A DNA stretch of 64,000 nt from Phormidesmis sp963789215 (GTDB lineage Bacteria; Cyanobacteriota; Cyanobacteriia; Phormidesmidales; Phormidesmidaceae). This document shows positions 17,106-25,023 of this stretch, in pieces. A program made the position numbers and the translations under genes. The notes beneath the pieces were generated by a model. It did not search any database. It saw nothing but the letters and a program-made list of their open reading frames with translations, and was not told the DNA's origin. Where the stretch lies: positions 482,123 through 546,122 of the forward strand of contig CAWBJY010000004.1 in assembly GCA_963789215.1 (NCBI GenBank). The letters are read 5' to 3'. Within the stretch, counting starts at the first letter, position 1; the number at the start of each line of letters is the position of its first letter.

Positions 17106-19352
17106 ATGTCATCTATTCCTACAGTGGACAAATCTGTTGCGATGCCGGCTTCTCTTTGGCGAGTGATCTCAGATACAGATCCGCTGGTTTTTGCTGGCCA
17201 AACGCGGCTGGCTACGGCGATCGCTCAACTGCGCGATCGCCCCACAGCAGGGTGCGTTTTGTCTGTGTATCGGCAAAAGGTGGTGGGCATTGCTACTCGG
17301 CAAGACTTGATGGTTGCTTTGGCTCAGAATCCTGACTGGGCTAGTATGCGGCTTTCAGAAGTGGTGAGTCGCCCGGCGATCACCGTGACCGGCTCGGCGG
17401 TGCGTGAAATTGCGCCGATTGTCGATTTATTAGAGCGGTATCAAATTAGCTATTTGCCGGTCGTGGACGAGCGCAAGCAGTTGTTGGGGGTCATCGATCG
17501 GCCTCGTTTGCTGCGAGCGTTGCAGGCGGAGGAAAATAATCTGCCAGATCCGGCTCGCCGCGCTCGCCTCTTTTCTGATATTACGCTGAAAATTCGGCAG
17601 TCTTTGCAGCTTAAAGAGATTTTGCAGACGACGGTTGATGAAGTGCAGCAGCTGCTCGAAGCGGATCGCGTTTTGATTTATCAGGTTTTGCCTGACAGCA
17701 CCGGTAAGGTGATTAGCGAAGCGGTGGTGTCTCCTTTTCCATCTATTTTGGAGATGTCTTTTCCAGAGGAAGTGTTTCCAGAGGAATATCAAACGCTTTA
17801 TGCCGAAGGGCGAGTCCGCGCGGTGGCGGATGTTCGCGATCCGAAGGCTAATTTGTCTGATTGTTTGGTGGAGTTTATTGAGCAGTGGTGTATCAAATCT
17901 AAGCTGATCGTGCCGATTGTTCATTTAGGGGAGCCACCGACTGAGGCCGTAGGGGAGACGGTGCCGGTTCGTCAGCATTTATGGGGATTGTTGATTGCTC
18001 ATCAGTGTAGTCGTTTGCGTGAGTGGTCGGCCTTTGAGCTAGATTTGATGCAGCAACTGGCGAGCCAGATTAGTCTGGCGCTCTCCCAAGGACATTTGAT
18101 GGAGTACCTAGAAGAGCGCGTTAAGCTGCGGACGGCTGAGCTGACTGAGGCAAATCGTTTTCTACAGCAGGAGATTTGCGATCGCCAACAGGTCGATAAT
18201 GCGCTGCGTCAGAGTGAGTCGCAGCTGCGGTTGATGACGAATAACCTGCCGGTGCTGATTGCCTATGTGGATCGGCAGCAGCGCTACCAATTTAACAATC
18301 AAATCTACGAGGATTGGTTGGGATTTTCGCCTACCGAGATTCATCAAAGAAAAATGCAGCAGGTGATGGGTGAGGCTGACTACCAGCGTATGCGGCCCTA
18401 CATTGAAGCGGCGCTGGCGGGCGAGCAGGTGAGTTACGAAAGTGAGCTAACGTTTAAAGATGGACGCGATCGCTCTGTAAGCGTGACCTATATTCCGCAT
18501 CGAGAGGCTGCTGATGACTCGAAGCGGGCTGGGCGAAAGCGCGGCGCTGATGAGGTTAAAGGATTTTTTGCGCTGACGACAGATATTAGCGATCGCAAAG
18601 CGATTGAACGGATGAAGGACGAATTTATTGCGGTTGTGAGCCACGAACTGCGCACCCCGCTAACGTCTATTCATACCTCTTTGAAGCTGTTGGCAACCGG
18701 GCTGCTAGGCGACTTGCAAGCAGAAGGGCAAGAGATGCTGACGGTGGCTGATGAAAATACCGATCGGCTTGTCCGGCTGGTCAATAATGTATTGGACCTG
18801 CAGCGGATTGAGTCTGGTGAGGTCACGATAGATGCCTGCGATTGCGATACGCGCGAGCTGATAGAACAGGCGGCTGAAATGCTTCAGGGGATGGCTCAGC
18901 AGCACGATATTAAGATTACTACGCAGGCAGAGCCGCTTTTAATCCGAGCCGATCCGGACTACATGATGCAAACGCTCACGAACCTTTTAGGAAACGCGAT
19001 TAAGTTTTCGGCCCCAGGTAAAAAGGTTCACCTGAGCGTTGAATCAGTGGCGGGTTCTGCTTCTAAGGTGTCTGCTAAGGCACCCTCGGCTGCTCTTTTT
19101 TGCGTACGAGATGAAGGTCAAGGAATTCCTGCTGACAAGCTTCACAGTATTTTTGAACGATTTCAACAAGTTGACTCTTCTGATTCTCGGAAGAAGGGCG
19201 GAACTGGATTAGGACTGACTATCTGTCGCAAAATTGTCGAACAGCATGGCGGTAAAGTTTGGGCAGAAAGCCAGCTGGGTCAGGGTAGCCAGTTTTATTT
19301 TACGGTGCCGCTCTCTACTGTTGTCTCACTTCCTGTTGTTCGCGCTCACTAA
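17106..19352 (+). CDS. rcaE: RcaE-type cyanobacteriochrome sensor histidine kinase (green/red chromatic acclimation)
   Basis: The 748-residue protein has a CBS pair (about 20-150), a bilin-type GAF domain (165-335), a PAS domain (about 365-490), HisKA with phospho-acceptor His 513 (VSHELRTPL) and HATPase (DEGQGIP, GGTGLGLTI). In the GAF domain Cys 253, the bilin site, is followed by Leu 254 instead of the usual His, and Lys 266 lies 13 residues after the Cys; Glu 221 and 222 lie 32 and 31 residues before it. This matches the Glu-Leu-Lys protochromic triad known in RcaE and CcaS, which sense green versus red light. GTG and ATG codons cluster here; I take ATG 17106, with an in-frame alternative at 17070. 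It leads an apparent operon with rcaF and rcaC. Confidence 0.85.
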   Translation: MSSIPTVDKSVAMPASLWRVISDTDPLVFAGQTRLATAIAQLRDRPTAGCVLSVYRQKVVGIATRQDLMVALAQNPDWASMRLSEVVSRPAITVTGSAVREIAPIVDLLERYQISYLPVVDERKQLLGVIDRPRLLRALQAEENNLPDPARRARLFSDITLKIRQSLQLKEILQTTVDEVQQLLEADRVLIYQVLPDSTGKVISEAVVSPFPSILEMSFPEEVFPEEYQTLYAEGRVRAVADVRDPKANLSDCLVEFIEQWCIKSKLIVPIVHLGEPPTEAVGETVPVRQHLWGLLIAHQCSRLREWSAFELDLMQQLASQISLALSQGHLMEYLEERVKLRTAELTEANRFLQQEICDRQQVDNALRQSESQLRLMTNNLPVLIAYVDRQQRYQFNNQIYEDWLGFSPTEIHQRKMQQVMGEADYQRMRPYIEAALAGEQVSYESELTFKDGRDRSVSVTYIPHREAADDSKRAGRKRGADEVKGFFALTTDISDRKAIERMKDEFIAVVSHELRTPLTSIHTSLKLLATGLLGDLQAEGQEMLTVADENTDRLVRLVNNVLDLQRIESGEVTIDACDCDTRELIEQAAEMLQGMAQQHDIKITTQAEPLLIRADPDYMMQTLTNLLGNAIKFSAPGKKVHLSVESVAGSASKVSAKAPSAALFCVRDEGQGIPADKLHSIFERFQQVDSSDSRKKGGTGLGLTICRKIVEQHGGKVWAESQLGQGSQFYFTVPLSTVVSLPVVRAH

Positions 19353-19357
19353 ATATT

Positions 19358-19741
19358 ATGCTGCCACCTAGACGCATTTTAATTGTTGATGATGAAGAGT
19401 CGATTCAAAAGGTCGTGAGACTCAGCTTGAAAATGGAGGCTAGTTGGGAGAGTATGACGGCTTCTTCTGGCGTGGAAGGGATTTATCAGGCAGAAATTGG
19501 CCAGCCAGATGCTATTTTGCTGGATGTCATGATGCCGGATATGGATGGGGTTGAGACGTTTTCTGCGCTCCAGAGTAACCCTAAAACAAAGGCGATTCCG
19601 GTGATTTTATTGACGGCAAAAACTCAGGCAGCGGAGAAACGTTTGTTTCAGCAGATGGGCGTGTTTGGGGTGATTACAAAACCGTTTAAGCCTTTGACGT
19701 TGGCGAGTACTATTTCTCAGCTGCTGAGCTGGCCTTCTTAG
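19358..19741 (+). CDS. rcaF: RcaF-type single-domain response regulator
   Basis: The 127-residue protein is a receiver domain only: acidic pocket Asp 11-Asp 12-Glu 13, phospho-acceptor Asp 56 in LLDVMMPDMDG, the conserved Thr in LLTAK and Lys in TKPF. RcaF is the middle carrier of the Rca relay, passing phosphate from RcaE to RcaC. The gene starts five bases after the rcaE stop codon and has the known RcaF length. On sequence alone any CheY-like protein could match; context decides the call. Confidence 0.82.
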   Translation: MLPPRRILIVDDEESIQKVVRLSLKMEASWESMTASSGVEGIYQAEIGQPDAILLDVMMPDMDGVETFSALQSNPKTKAIPVILLTAKTQAAEKRLFQQMGVFGVITKPFKPLTLASTISQLLSWPS

Positions 19742-19797
19742 TTAGTTTGAGCTGGTTGACGTAGCTGGTCACTGTAACAGAGGTTGAGGAGGTTTGT

Positions 19798-21708
19798 ATG
19801 AGAGTGTTACTCGTTGATGATGATAATGCGCTGGCAACGCTGCTGGCGTCGCAGCTAACGAATAACAACTATATTGTGGATTGCGTTGCAGATGGTGAAA
19901 CCGGCTGGGCCTACGCTTCTACGTTTGAATACGATCTGGTTGTTTTAGACTGGATGCTGCCTTGCTTGGATGGCGTGCGGCTGTGTCAGCGGCTGCGAAA
20001 ACAAGGGTACGACCTCCCGATTCTGCTGTTGACGGCGAAAAACAAGCAGACGGACAAGATTGAGGGGTTAGAGGCGGGTGCCGATGACTATGTGGTGAAG
20101 CCGTTTGATATGGACGAGCTGCTGGCCAGGATTCGAGTGTTGTTGAGGCGATCGCCGCATGAGGCCGAGTCGGTGTTGAGCTGGGGAGCGCTGAGTCTCG
20201 ATCCGCTGAGCTGCGAGGTGCGATACGAGGGGCAGGTGGTGCCATTGACGGCAAAAGAGTATTCGCTGTTGGAGCTGTTTTTGCGTCACGACCATCAGGC
20301 TTTTAGTGCTACAACTTTGCTGAGTAAGCTGTGGTCTTCGGATGAGTTTCCGAGTGAGGCGACGGTGCGATCGCATCTTCGACGGCTGCGCCAAAAGCTT
20401 CATCAGGCCGGTGCGCCCACTGATTTTATCGAGACCATACACGGCTTGGGCTATCGGCTAAAATCGCTGGCCGTAGAATTGCCCAAAAGTGACGATACCA
20501 CCGATCTAGACGAGCGTTCTGCGCGTTATTTAGATGGATTAACGCAGGCTTGGCAGGCTCACAAAGGAGAAAATCTGGCTCGCTGGCAAACGCTTTTGCA
20601 AATCGCAGAAAGGCTTAAAGCCGAAGGCTTGAGCGAACAACAGCAGGTACAGGCTGTGCAGATTGCCCACCGGCTAGCAGGCACCCTAGGCACCTTTGGC
20701 CTGATGGAAGGCTATCGGCTCTCTTTGCAAGCCGAACAGCGATTGCTTCAGTTTGACTTGCAAACGGGTAAGCCGATTTCAGTGGCTCAGTCGGCGCAGT
20801 TTTACGCCATTGTCACGGCTTTGGGCCATGCGCTCGACGAGTTGCCTAAGCTGGTTTGCCCGGTCGATGACGAGCCTGAAGCGCCAGCGGTGCTGATAGT
20901 GGATGTGAACGGCATGTCTTATATTCAGCAGCTAATGGCGATCTCGGTGGCGCAAGGGTTAGCGCCGACTATTGTGGCTTCAGTTGAGGCGGCGGCAAAA
21001 GTGCTATCGCTAGAGATTCCTTTTCAAACTGCACCGGAACTGCTCGCGCCGCCACCGAGTCTGGTGCTGATCAATTTAGCTGCTGGCGAGATGGATGCTG
21101 TGCTAGATGTGCCTATATTGCAAAAGTTGTTGCACTTTATTGAAAGGCTGGCGCAGCGGTGGCCGCATTTGCCCATTATGATAATTACGCCTCAAGCCGA
21201 TTTTGGGAATCGCTTGGATTTGATTCGACGGGGTGGTGTGCTAGTGCTGGAGTACCCAGTTGCGCCTGCGGCGGTGTTAGCGGCGATGAGCCAAATGCTG
21301 GATATGGATGCTCGGCTTAGCAAGATTATGATTGTGGATGACGACGCTCATTGCTTAAAGCGAATCGTACAGCTTTTGCATCCTTGGAATTTTGAGATTA
21401 CGCCGTTGACGAATCCGCAGCGGTTTTGGATGTTGTTTAATCAGGTGCGACCTGATCTGGTGATGTTTGACGTTGAGATGCCGCATATTAATGGGTTTGA
21501 GCTGGCTCGGGTATTGCGCAGCCACGCCCGTTGGCAGCATTTGCCAATTGTGTTTTTGAGCGTGCATGACGATCGCTTGAACGAAGAGACAGCTTTTGCT
21601 CTGGGCGCAGATGACTACATTATTAAACCTGTGCAGGGTAGGGCTTTGGCCACTCGGCTATTGAACCATCTTAAGCGAGCGGCTAATGATAATCGGCGGC
21701 TGGCTTGA
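19798..21708 (+). CDS. rcaC: RcaC-type multidomain response regulator
   Basis: The 636-residue protein has, in order, a receiver (1-120, Asp 51), an OmpR/PhoB winged helix (about 125-220, with ATVRSHLRRLRQKL and IHGLGYRL), a histidine phosphotransfer domain (about 235-345, His 291 in AHRLAGTLGTFG), a degenerate receiver-like domain (360-500, no phospho-Asp and no Lys) and a C-terminal receiver (503-625, Asp 558). This order and length match RcaC, the DNA-binding output of chromatic acclimation that binds L-boxes near red-light genes. The start follows GGAGG. Two L-box-like sites lie downstream, at pcyA and cpcB. Confidence 0.88.
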   Translation: MRVLLVDDDNALATLLASQLTNNNYIVDCVADGETGWAYASTFEYDLVVLDWMLPCLDGVRLCQRLRKQGYDLPILLLTAKNKQTDKIEGLEAGADDYVVKPFDMDELLARIRVLLRRSPHEAESVLSWGALSLDPLSCEVRYEGQVVPLTAKEYSLLELFLRHDHQAFSATTLLSKLWSSDEFPSEATVRSHLRRLRQKLHQAGAPTDFIETIHGLGYRLKSLAVELPKSDDTTDLDERSARYLDGLTQAWQAHKGENLARWQTLLQIAERLKAEGLSEQQQVQAVQIAHRLAGTLGTFGLMEGYRLSLQAEQRLLQFDLQTGKPISVAQSAQFYAIVTALGHALDELPKLVCPVDDEPEAPAVLIVDVNGMSYIQQLMAISVAQGLAPTIVASVEAAAKVLSLEIPFQTAPELLAPPPSLVLINLAAGEMDAVLDVPILQKLLHFIERLAQRWPHLPIMIITPQADFGNRLDLIRRGGVLVLEYPVAPAAVLAAMSQMLDMDARLSKIMIVDDDAHCLKRIVQLLHPWNFEITPLTNPQRFWMLFNQVRPDLVMFDVEMPHINGFELARVLRSHARWQHLPIVFLSVHDDRLNEETAFALGADDYIIKPVQGRALATRLLNHLKRAANDNRRLA

Positions 21709-21778
21709 GGTGGAATCTTCTACTGTTAAGCGTTCTCTTATTTTCCATACAGCTTATTTCCCAGATAGCTTTTACCGA

Positions 21779-21796
21779 TTGCACAAAGTCTGCACG
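21779..21796 (+). promoter_or_regulatory. L-box-like RcaC site upstream of pcyA
   Basis: TTGCACA (21779-21785), four bases, then CTGCACG (21790-21796). The known L-box is TTGCACA-N4-TTGCACA; the first half is exact and the second matches 5 of 7. It lies about 55 bases before the pcyA start, between rcaC and pcyA. Confidence 0.72.
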
Positions 21797-21849
21797 GTAG
21801 ATCAGGCAAGGTAATGGGTGAATAAAGCCCCCCAACCTTGGAGAACTTC

Positions 21850-22641
21850 ATGGTTCAATCTTCTTACAGAGTGCTGCGGAATACGGCGCTATCTGAAAAG
21901 CCACCGCAAAAGCAACAAAATCCTGCGATCGCACAATTAGCCGCTACGATTGAAAGCATTTGGCACAAGCAGCTGATGTTGTTTCCTTACGAAACGCCCG
22001 CTGACTTAGGCTACGTTGAAGGGAGTCTAGAAGGCGAGCAGCTCACGATTCAAAACCGCTGCTACCAAACGCTGCAATTTCGAAAGCTGCATTTAGAACT
22101 TGCTAAGGTGGGCGATACGCTCGATATTCTACACTGCGTGATGTTTCCGCATCCTTGTTTTAATCTGCCTATTTTTGGCGTGGATATTGTGGCTGCGAAA
22201 GGAACGATTACAGCCGCGATTGTCGATTTGTCTCCTGTGTCTGCCGATGGTTCGCTTCCCGCTGACTATTGCCAAGCGCTGTCGTCGTTGCCTGCTGCTG
22301 AGTTTGCTAGCCCTAGAGAGCTGCCTAAGTGGGGAGGCATTTTCTCTGATTGCTGCGTGTTTGTCCGGCCAGAAACGCCGGAGGAGTGCGATCGCTTTCT
22401 AAATCAAGCGACGCAGTACTTGTCGCTGCATGTGCGCTTGGCTTGCGAGGCAGCCCAGGTGAACGATAAGGCAGCTAGGGCAACGATTTTGGCTGGGCAG
22501 AAACGCTACTGCCAGCAGCAGCAGCAGAATGATAAAACCCGCCGAATCTTAGAACGCGCTTTTGATAAGCAATGGGCGCAGCGTTATCTAGAAACTATGC
22601 TGTTTGACTGCGCTGAGGACGGCTTGGTTGAATGCGACTGA
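21850..22641 (+). CDS. pcyA: Phycocyanobilin:ferredoxin oxidoreductase
   Basis: PcyA reduces biliverdin IXalpha by four electrons from ferredoxin to phycocyanobilin, the chromophore of phycocyanin and probably of the RcaE sensor upstream. The 263-residue protein keeps the catalytic Glu 83 (HLELA), His 95 (ILHCVMF) and Asp 112 (FGVDIV) at the spacing of characterised PcyA. The start is ATG 21850, six bases after GGAG; a TTG 12 bases earlier is in frame. An L-box precedes it, so red-light induction by RcaC is likely. A 14-bp repeat crosses the stop codon. Confidence 0.95.
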   Translation: MVQSSYRVLRNTALSEKPPQKQQNPAIAQLAATIESIWHKQLMLFPYETPADLGYVEGSLEGEQLTIQNRCYQTLQFRKLHLELAKVGDTLDILHCVMFPHPCFNLPIFGVDIVAAKGTITAAIVDLSPVSADGSLPADYCQALSSLPAAEFASPRELPKWGGIFSDCCVFVRPETPEECDRFLNQATQYLSLHVRLACEAAQVNDKAARATILAGQKRYCQQQQQNDKTRRILERAFDKQWAQRYLETMLFDCAEDGLVECD

Positions 22642-22673
22642 CCATGTGCGCCTGACCGTGTGCGCCTGACCGG
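22638..22673 (+). repeat. 14-bp tandem repeat across the pcyA stop codon
   Basis: CTGACCATGTGCGC, then CTGACCGTGTGCGC, then a partial CTGACCGG. The first unit contains the TGA stop. Confidence 0.8.
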
Positions 22674-22784
22674 ATATGTAACGAATTGAAACGACGTTAG
22701 CTGGTTAGAGAGCCGAAAAAACTCACTTATATGAGTGGTTTTGAACGCTTTGTAACTAGTCTGTAACCAGTTAGATACAAAGCT

Positions 22785-22802
22785 GTGCACAAAAACTGCA
22801 CA
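22785..22802 (+). promoter_or_regulatory. L-box-like RcaC site upstream of cpcB
   Basis: GTGCACA (22785-22791), four A, then CTGCACA (22796-22802). Each half matches 6 of 7 bases of the TTGCACA half-site, with the right 4-base spacer. It lies about 120 bases before cpcB, in the 283-base gap after pcyA, as expected for the red-light-inducible cpc2 operon of Fremyella-type strains. Confidence 0.78.
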
Positions 22803-22924
22803 AGCAAATTGATTAACTTAATTTGTTGGTTCAACCCGCTATTAATCCTTTGGTTTAGGCCGTTGGAGATATCTCTTTTAGCTGGCTGAACATCTGAGTT
22901 TTAAAAGTAGGAGAGTAATCCCAC

Positions 22925-23443
22925 ATGCATGACGTTTTTACAAAAGTGATTTCACAGGCTGATTCGCGCGGCGAATATATCAACAGCGACAAGATTGAGG
23001 CTTTGACCCAGCTGGTTGCCGATGGTAACAAGCGAATTGATACGGTAAATCGAATTACTAGTAACTCTTCTGAGATTCTGGCGAGTGCGGCGCGATCGCT
23101 GTTTGCCGAACAGCCTCAGCTCATTGCCCCAGGGGGAAATGCCTATACCTCTCGTCGGATGGCCGCTTGCCTGCGGGATATGGAAATTATCTTACGCTAC
23201 GTGACCTACGCCATCTTTACCGGCGATGGTAGCGTTTTAGACGATCGCTGCTTGAATGGTTTGCGCGAAACGTACACGGCGCTGGGTGTTCCGGGTGGAT
23301 CGGTAGCGGCAGGCGTGGACAAGATGAAGACGGCGGCCCTAGCGATCGCAAACGACCAAGATGGCATTACAAAGGGCGACTGTAGCTCTTTAATGTCTGA
23401 GTTGGGTGGCTATTTTGATAAAGCCGCTGCTGCGGTTGGCTAA
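22925..23443 (+). CDS. cpcB: Phycocyanin beta subunit
   Basis: The 172-residue beta subunit of the rod biliprotein has Cys 82 (MAACLRDM) and Cys 153 (GDCSSLM), the two phycocyanobilin attachment sites at their canonical positions, and the Asn-containing loop before Cys 82 that is methylated in beta subunits. It opens a cpcBA-linker-linker-cpcD operon of the same order as the inducible cpc2 operon of Fremyella diplosiphon. An L-box lies upstream. No phycocyanobilin lyase genes lie next to it, so the lyases must be elsewhere. Confidence 0.97.
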   Translation: MHDVFTKVISQADSRGEYINSDKIEALTQLVADGNKRIDTVNRITSNSSEILASAARSLFAEQPQLIAPGGNAYTSRRMAACLRDMEIILRYVTYAIFTGDGSVLDDRCLNGLRETYTALGVPGGSVAAGVDKMKTAALAIANDQDGITKGDCSSLMSELGGYFDKAAAAVG

Positions 23444-23502
23444 GCCTTGTTCCTTTTTTAACTGCTCAATTTTTATACCCTTTTTGCAAGAGAGATTCCA
23501 AC

Positions 23503-23991
23503 ATGAAAACTCCCATGACTGAAGCCGTTGCAGCGGCTGATTCCCAAAGCCGTTTCTTAAGCAGCTCGGAACTACAGGTCGCGTTTGGCCGGTTTCGTCA
23601 GGCTCAAGCTGGTCTATCGGCGGCTCAATCACTCGCTCAGAATGCAGAGAGCTTAGTGGATGGCGCGGCTCAAGCCGTTTATCAAAAGTTTCCATACACG
23701 ACTAAAATGGAAGGCAACAACTACGCTTCTACCGCTCGGGGCAAAGAGAAATGCGCCCGAGACATTGGCTACTACCTGCGGATGGTGACGTATTGTTTAA
23801 TCGCGGGCGGTACTGGCCCCATGGATGAGTACCTAATTTCGGGGATTAGAGAGATTAATACTACGTTTGATTTGTCTCCTAGCTGGTATATAGAGGCGCT
23901 GAAGCATATCAAGGCGAACCACGGTCTAAGTGGTGATTCGGCGACCGAAGCTAATTCCTACTTTGATTACGCAATCAATACGCTGAGCTAA
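23503..23991 (+). CDS. cpcA: Phycocyanin alpha subunit
   Basis: The 162-residue alpha subunit has its single chromophore site at Cys 84 (KEKCARDIGYYLRM) and starts MKTPMTEAVAAADSQ, typical of CpcA. It pairs with CpcB into the (alpha-beta)6 discs of the phycobilisome rods. It lies 59 bases after cpcB with an AAGAGAG ahead of the ATG, and a hairpin follows before the first linker gene. Confidence 0.97.
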   Translation: MKTPMTEAVAAADSQSRFLSSSELQVAFGRFRQAQAGLSAAQSLAQNAESLVDGAAQAVYQKFPYTTKMEGNNYASTARGKEKCARDIGYYLRMVTYCLIAGGTGPMDEYLISGIREINTTFDLSPSWYIEALKHIKANHGLSGDSATEANSYFDYAINTLS

Positions 23992-24007
23992 CGTTTTTGT
24001 GGCCCTA

Positions 24008-24038
24008 GCCCGTTCTCTCTTTTTTAGCTAGGACGGGC
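24008..24038 (+). terminator. Stem-loop between cpcA and the linker genes
   Basis: Arms GCCCGTTCT (24008-24016) and AGGACGGGC (24030-24038) form nine pairs with one G-U around a T-rich loop. There is no T-tract after it, so partial termination or RNA processing and 3'-end protection is more likely than full termination. This fits the need for many more phycocyanin subunits than linkers. Confidence 0.6.
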
Positions 24039-24138
24039 GATCGCGATTCCCTTAAGTGCGTATCTATTTTAGATCGAATGAAAAGGGCATCGGCATCTAA
24101 AGCCTGTTCTAAATTCTGATTTAAAGGAGACTCATAAT

Positions 24139-24957
24139 ATGACGAGCGAAACTTCTGCAAGGCTCTTGGGGTTTGAACCCTTGGCTCAGAGCCAGCCTAC
24201 CGAGCTGCGTCCCTATGCTTCTAGGGATGATATTGATGATGTGATTCGAGCGACCTATCGTCAGGTGTTTGGCAACGAGCATATTATGAGCGCGGAACGG
24301 TTGGTGAGCGCTGAGTCTTTGTTGCAGCAGGGGCATTCCAGGGTTTGCGACTTTGTGCGCGCATTGGCGCTGTCTGAGCTTTATAAGCAAAAGTTTTTTT
24401 ACAGTACGTCTAACGTGCGTTTTATTGAGCTCAATTTTAAGCATTTTCTAGGCCGTGCGCCCTACGACGAATCGGAGATCACCGAGCATGTGAATCTCTA
24501 CATTCAGCAGGGCTATGAGGCCGAAATTAGCAGCTATTTGGATTCAGCGGAGTATCAGCAGAATTTTGGCGAGCAGCTAGTCCCTTTCCACCGAGGGTTC
24601 GCAACCCAACGCGGACAAAAAACGGTGGGCTTTGGCCGAATGTTTCAGCTTTATCGGGGAGCGGCTAGTAGCGATCGCGGCCGCGTCAATCATCGCAAAG
24701 GTATTTTGACGACAGAACTTGCGCGTAATACGGCGACACCAGTAAGAGCCGCTACGCTGGGTAAGGAACTGCAGGGCGTGACCGGGGGCGATCGCGAACA
24801 ACTTTACCGGGTGAAAGTTTCCCAATCAGCGAGCGGGCGCAGACCACAGATTCGCTCAGGCATTCAGGAATATTTGGTGAGTTACGAACAGCTTTCGCCA
24901 ACGCTACAGCGACTGAACAAACGCGGCTGTCGCATTGTCAACGTTTCGCCTGCATAG
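24139..24957 (+). CDS. cpcC: Phycobilisome rod linker, phycocyanin-associated
   Basis: The 272-residue protein has a phycobilisome linker domain (about residues 20-180, with VIRATYRQVFGNEHIM, ALSELYKQKFF and FKHFLGRAPYDESEI) and a CpcD-like C-terminal domain (about 215-272, ending RRGCRIVNVSPA-like). It sits inside phycocyanin hexamers and fixes their order in the rod. It is the first of two such linkers, as in cpcH2-cpcI2 of Fremyella. The start follows AAAGGAG. Which disc position it serves cannot be told here. Confidence 0.92.
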   Translation: MTSETSARLLGFEPLAQSQPTELRPYASRDDIDDVIRATYRQVFGNEHIMSAERLVSAESLLQQGHSRVCDFVRALALSELYKQKFFYSTSNVRFIELNFKHFLGRAPYDESEITEHVNLYIQQGYEAEISSYLDSAEYQQNFGEQLVPFHRGFATQRGQKTVGFGRMFQLYRGAASSDRGRVNHRKGILTTELARNTATPVRAATLGKELQGVTGGDREQLYRVKVSQSASGRRPQIRSGIQEYLVSYEQLSPTLQRLNKRGCRIVNVSPA

Positions 24958-25023
24958 GCTTTTGATAGTTTCGTGACTGGCCAATTTTTATTAACCCGTT
25001 TACCTTACTTTGGAGGAAGATTT

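Noticed and set aside
17106..19352. A classical phytochrome or an ordinary red/green cyanobacteriochrome
   Set aside because: There is no PAS-GAF-PHY layout, and the Cys is followed by Leu with Lys at +13, so an RcaE-type green/red sensor fits better.
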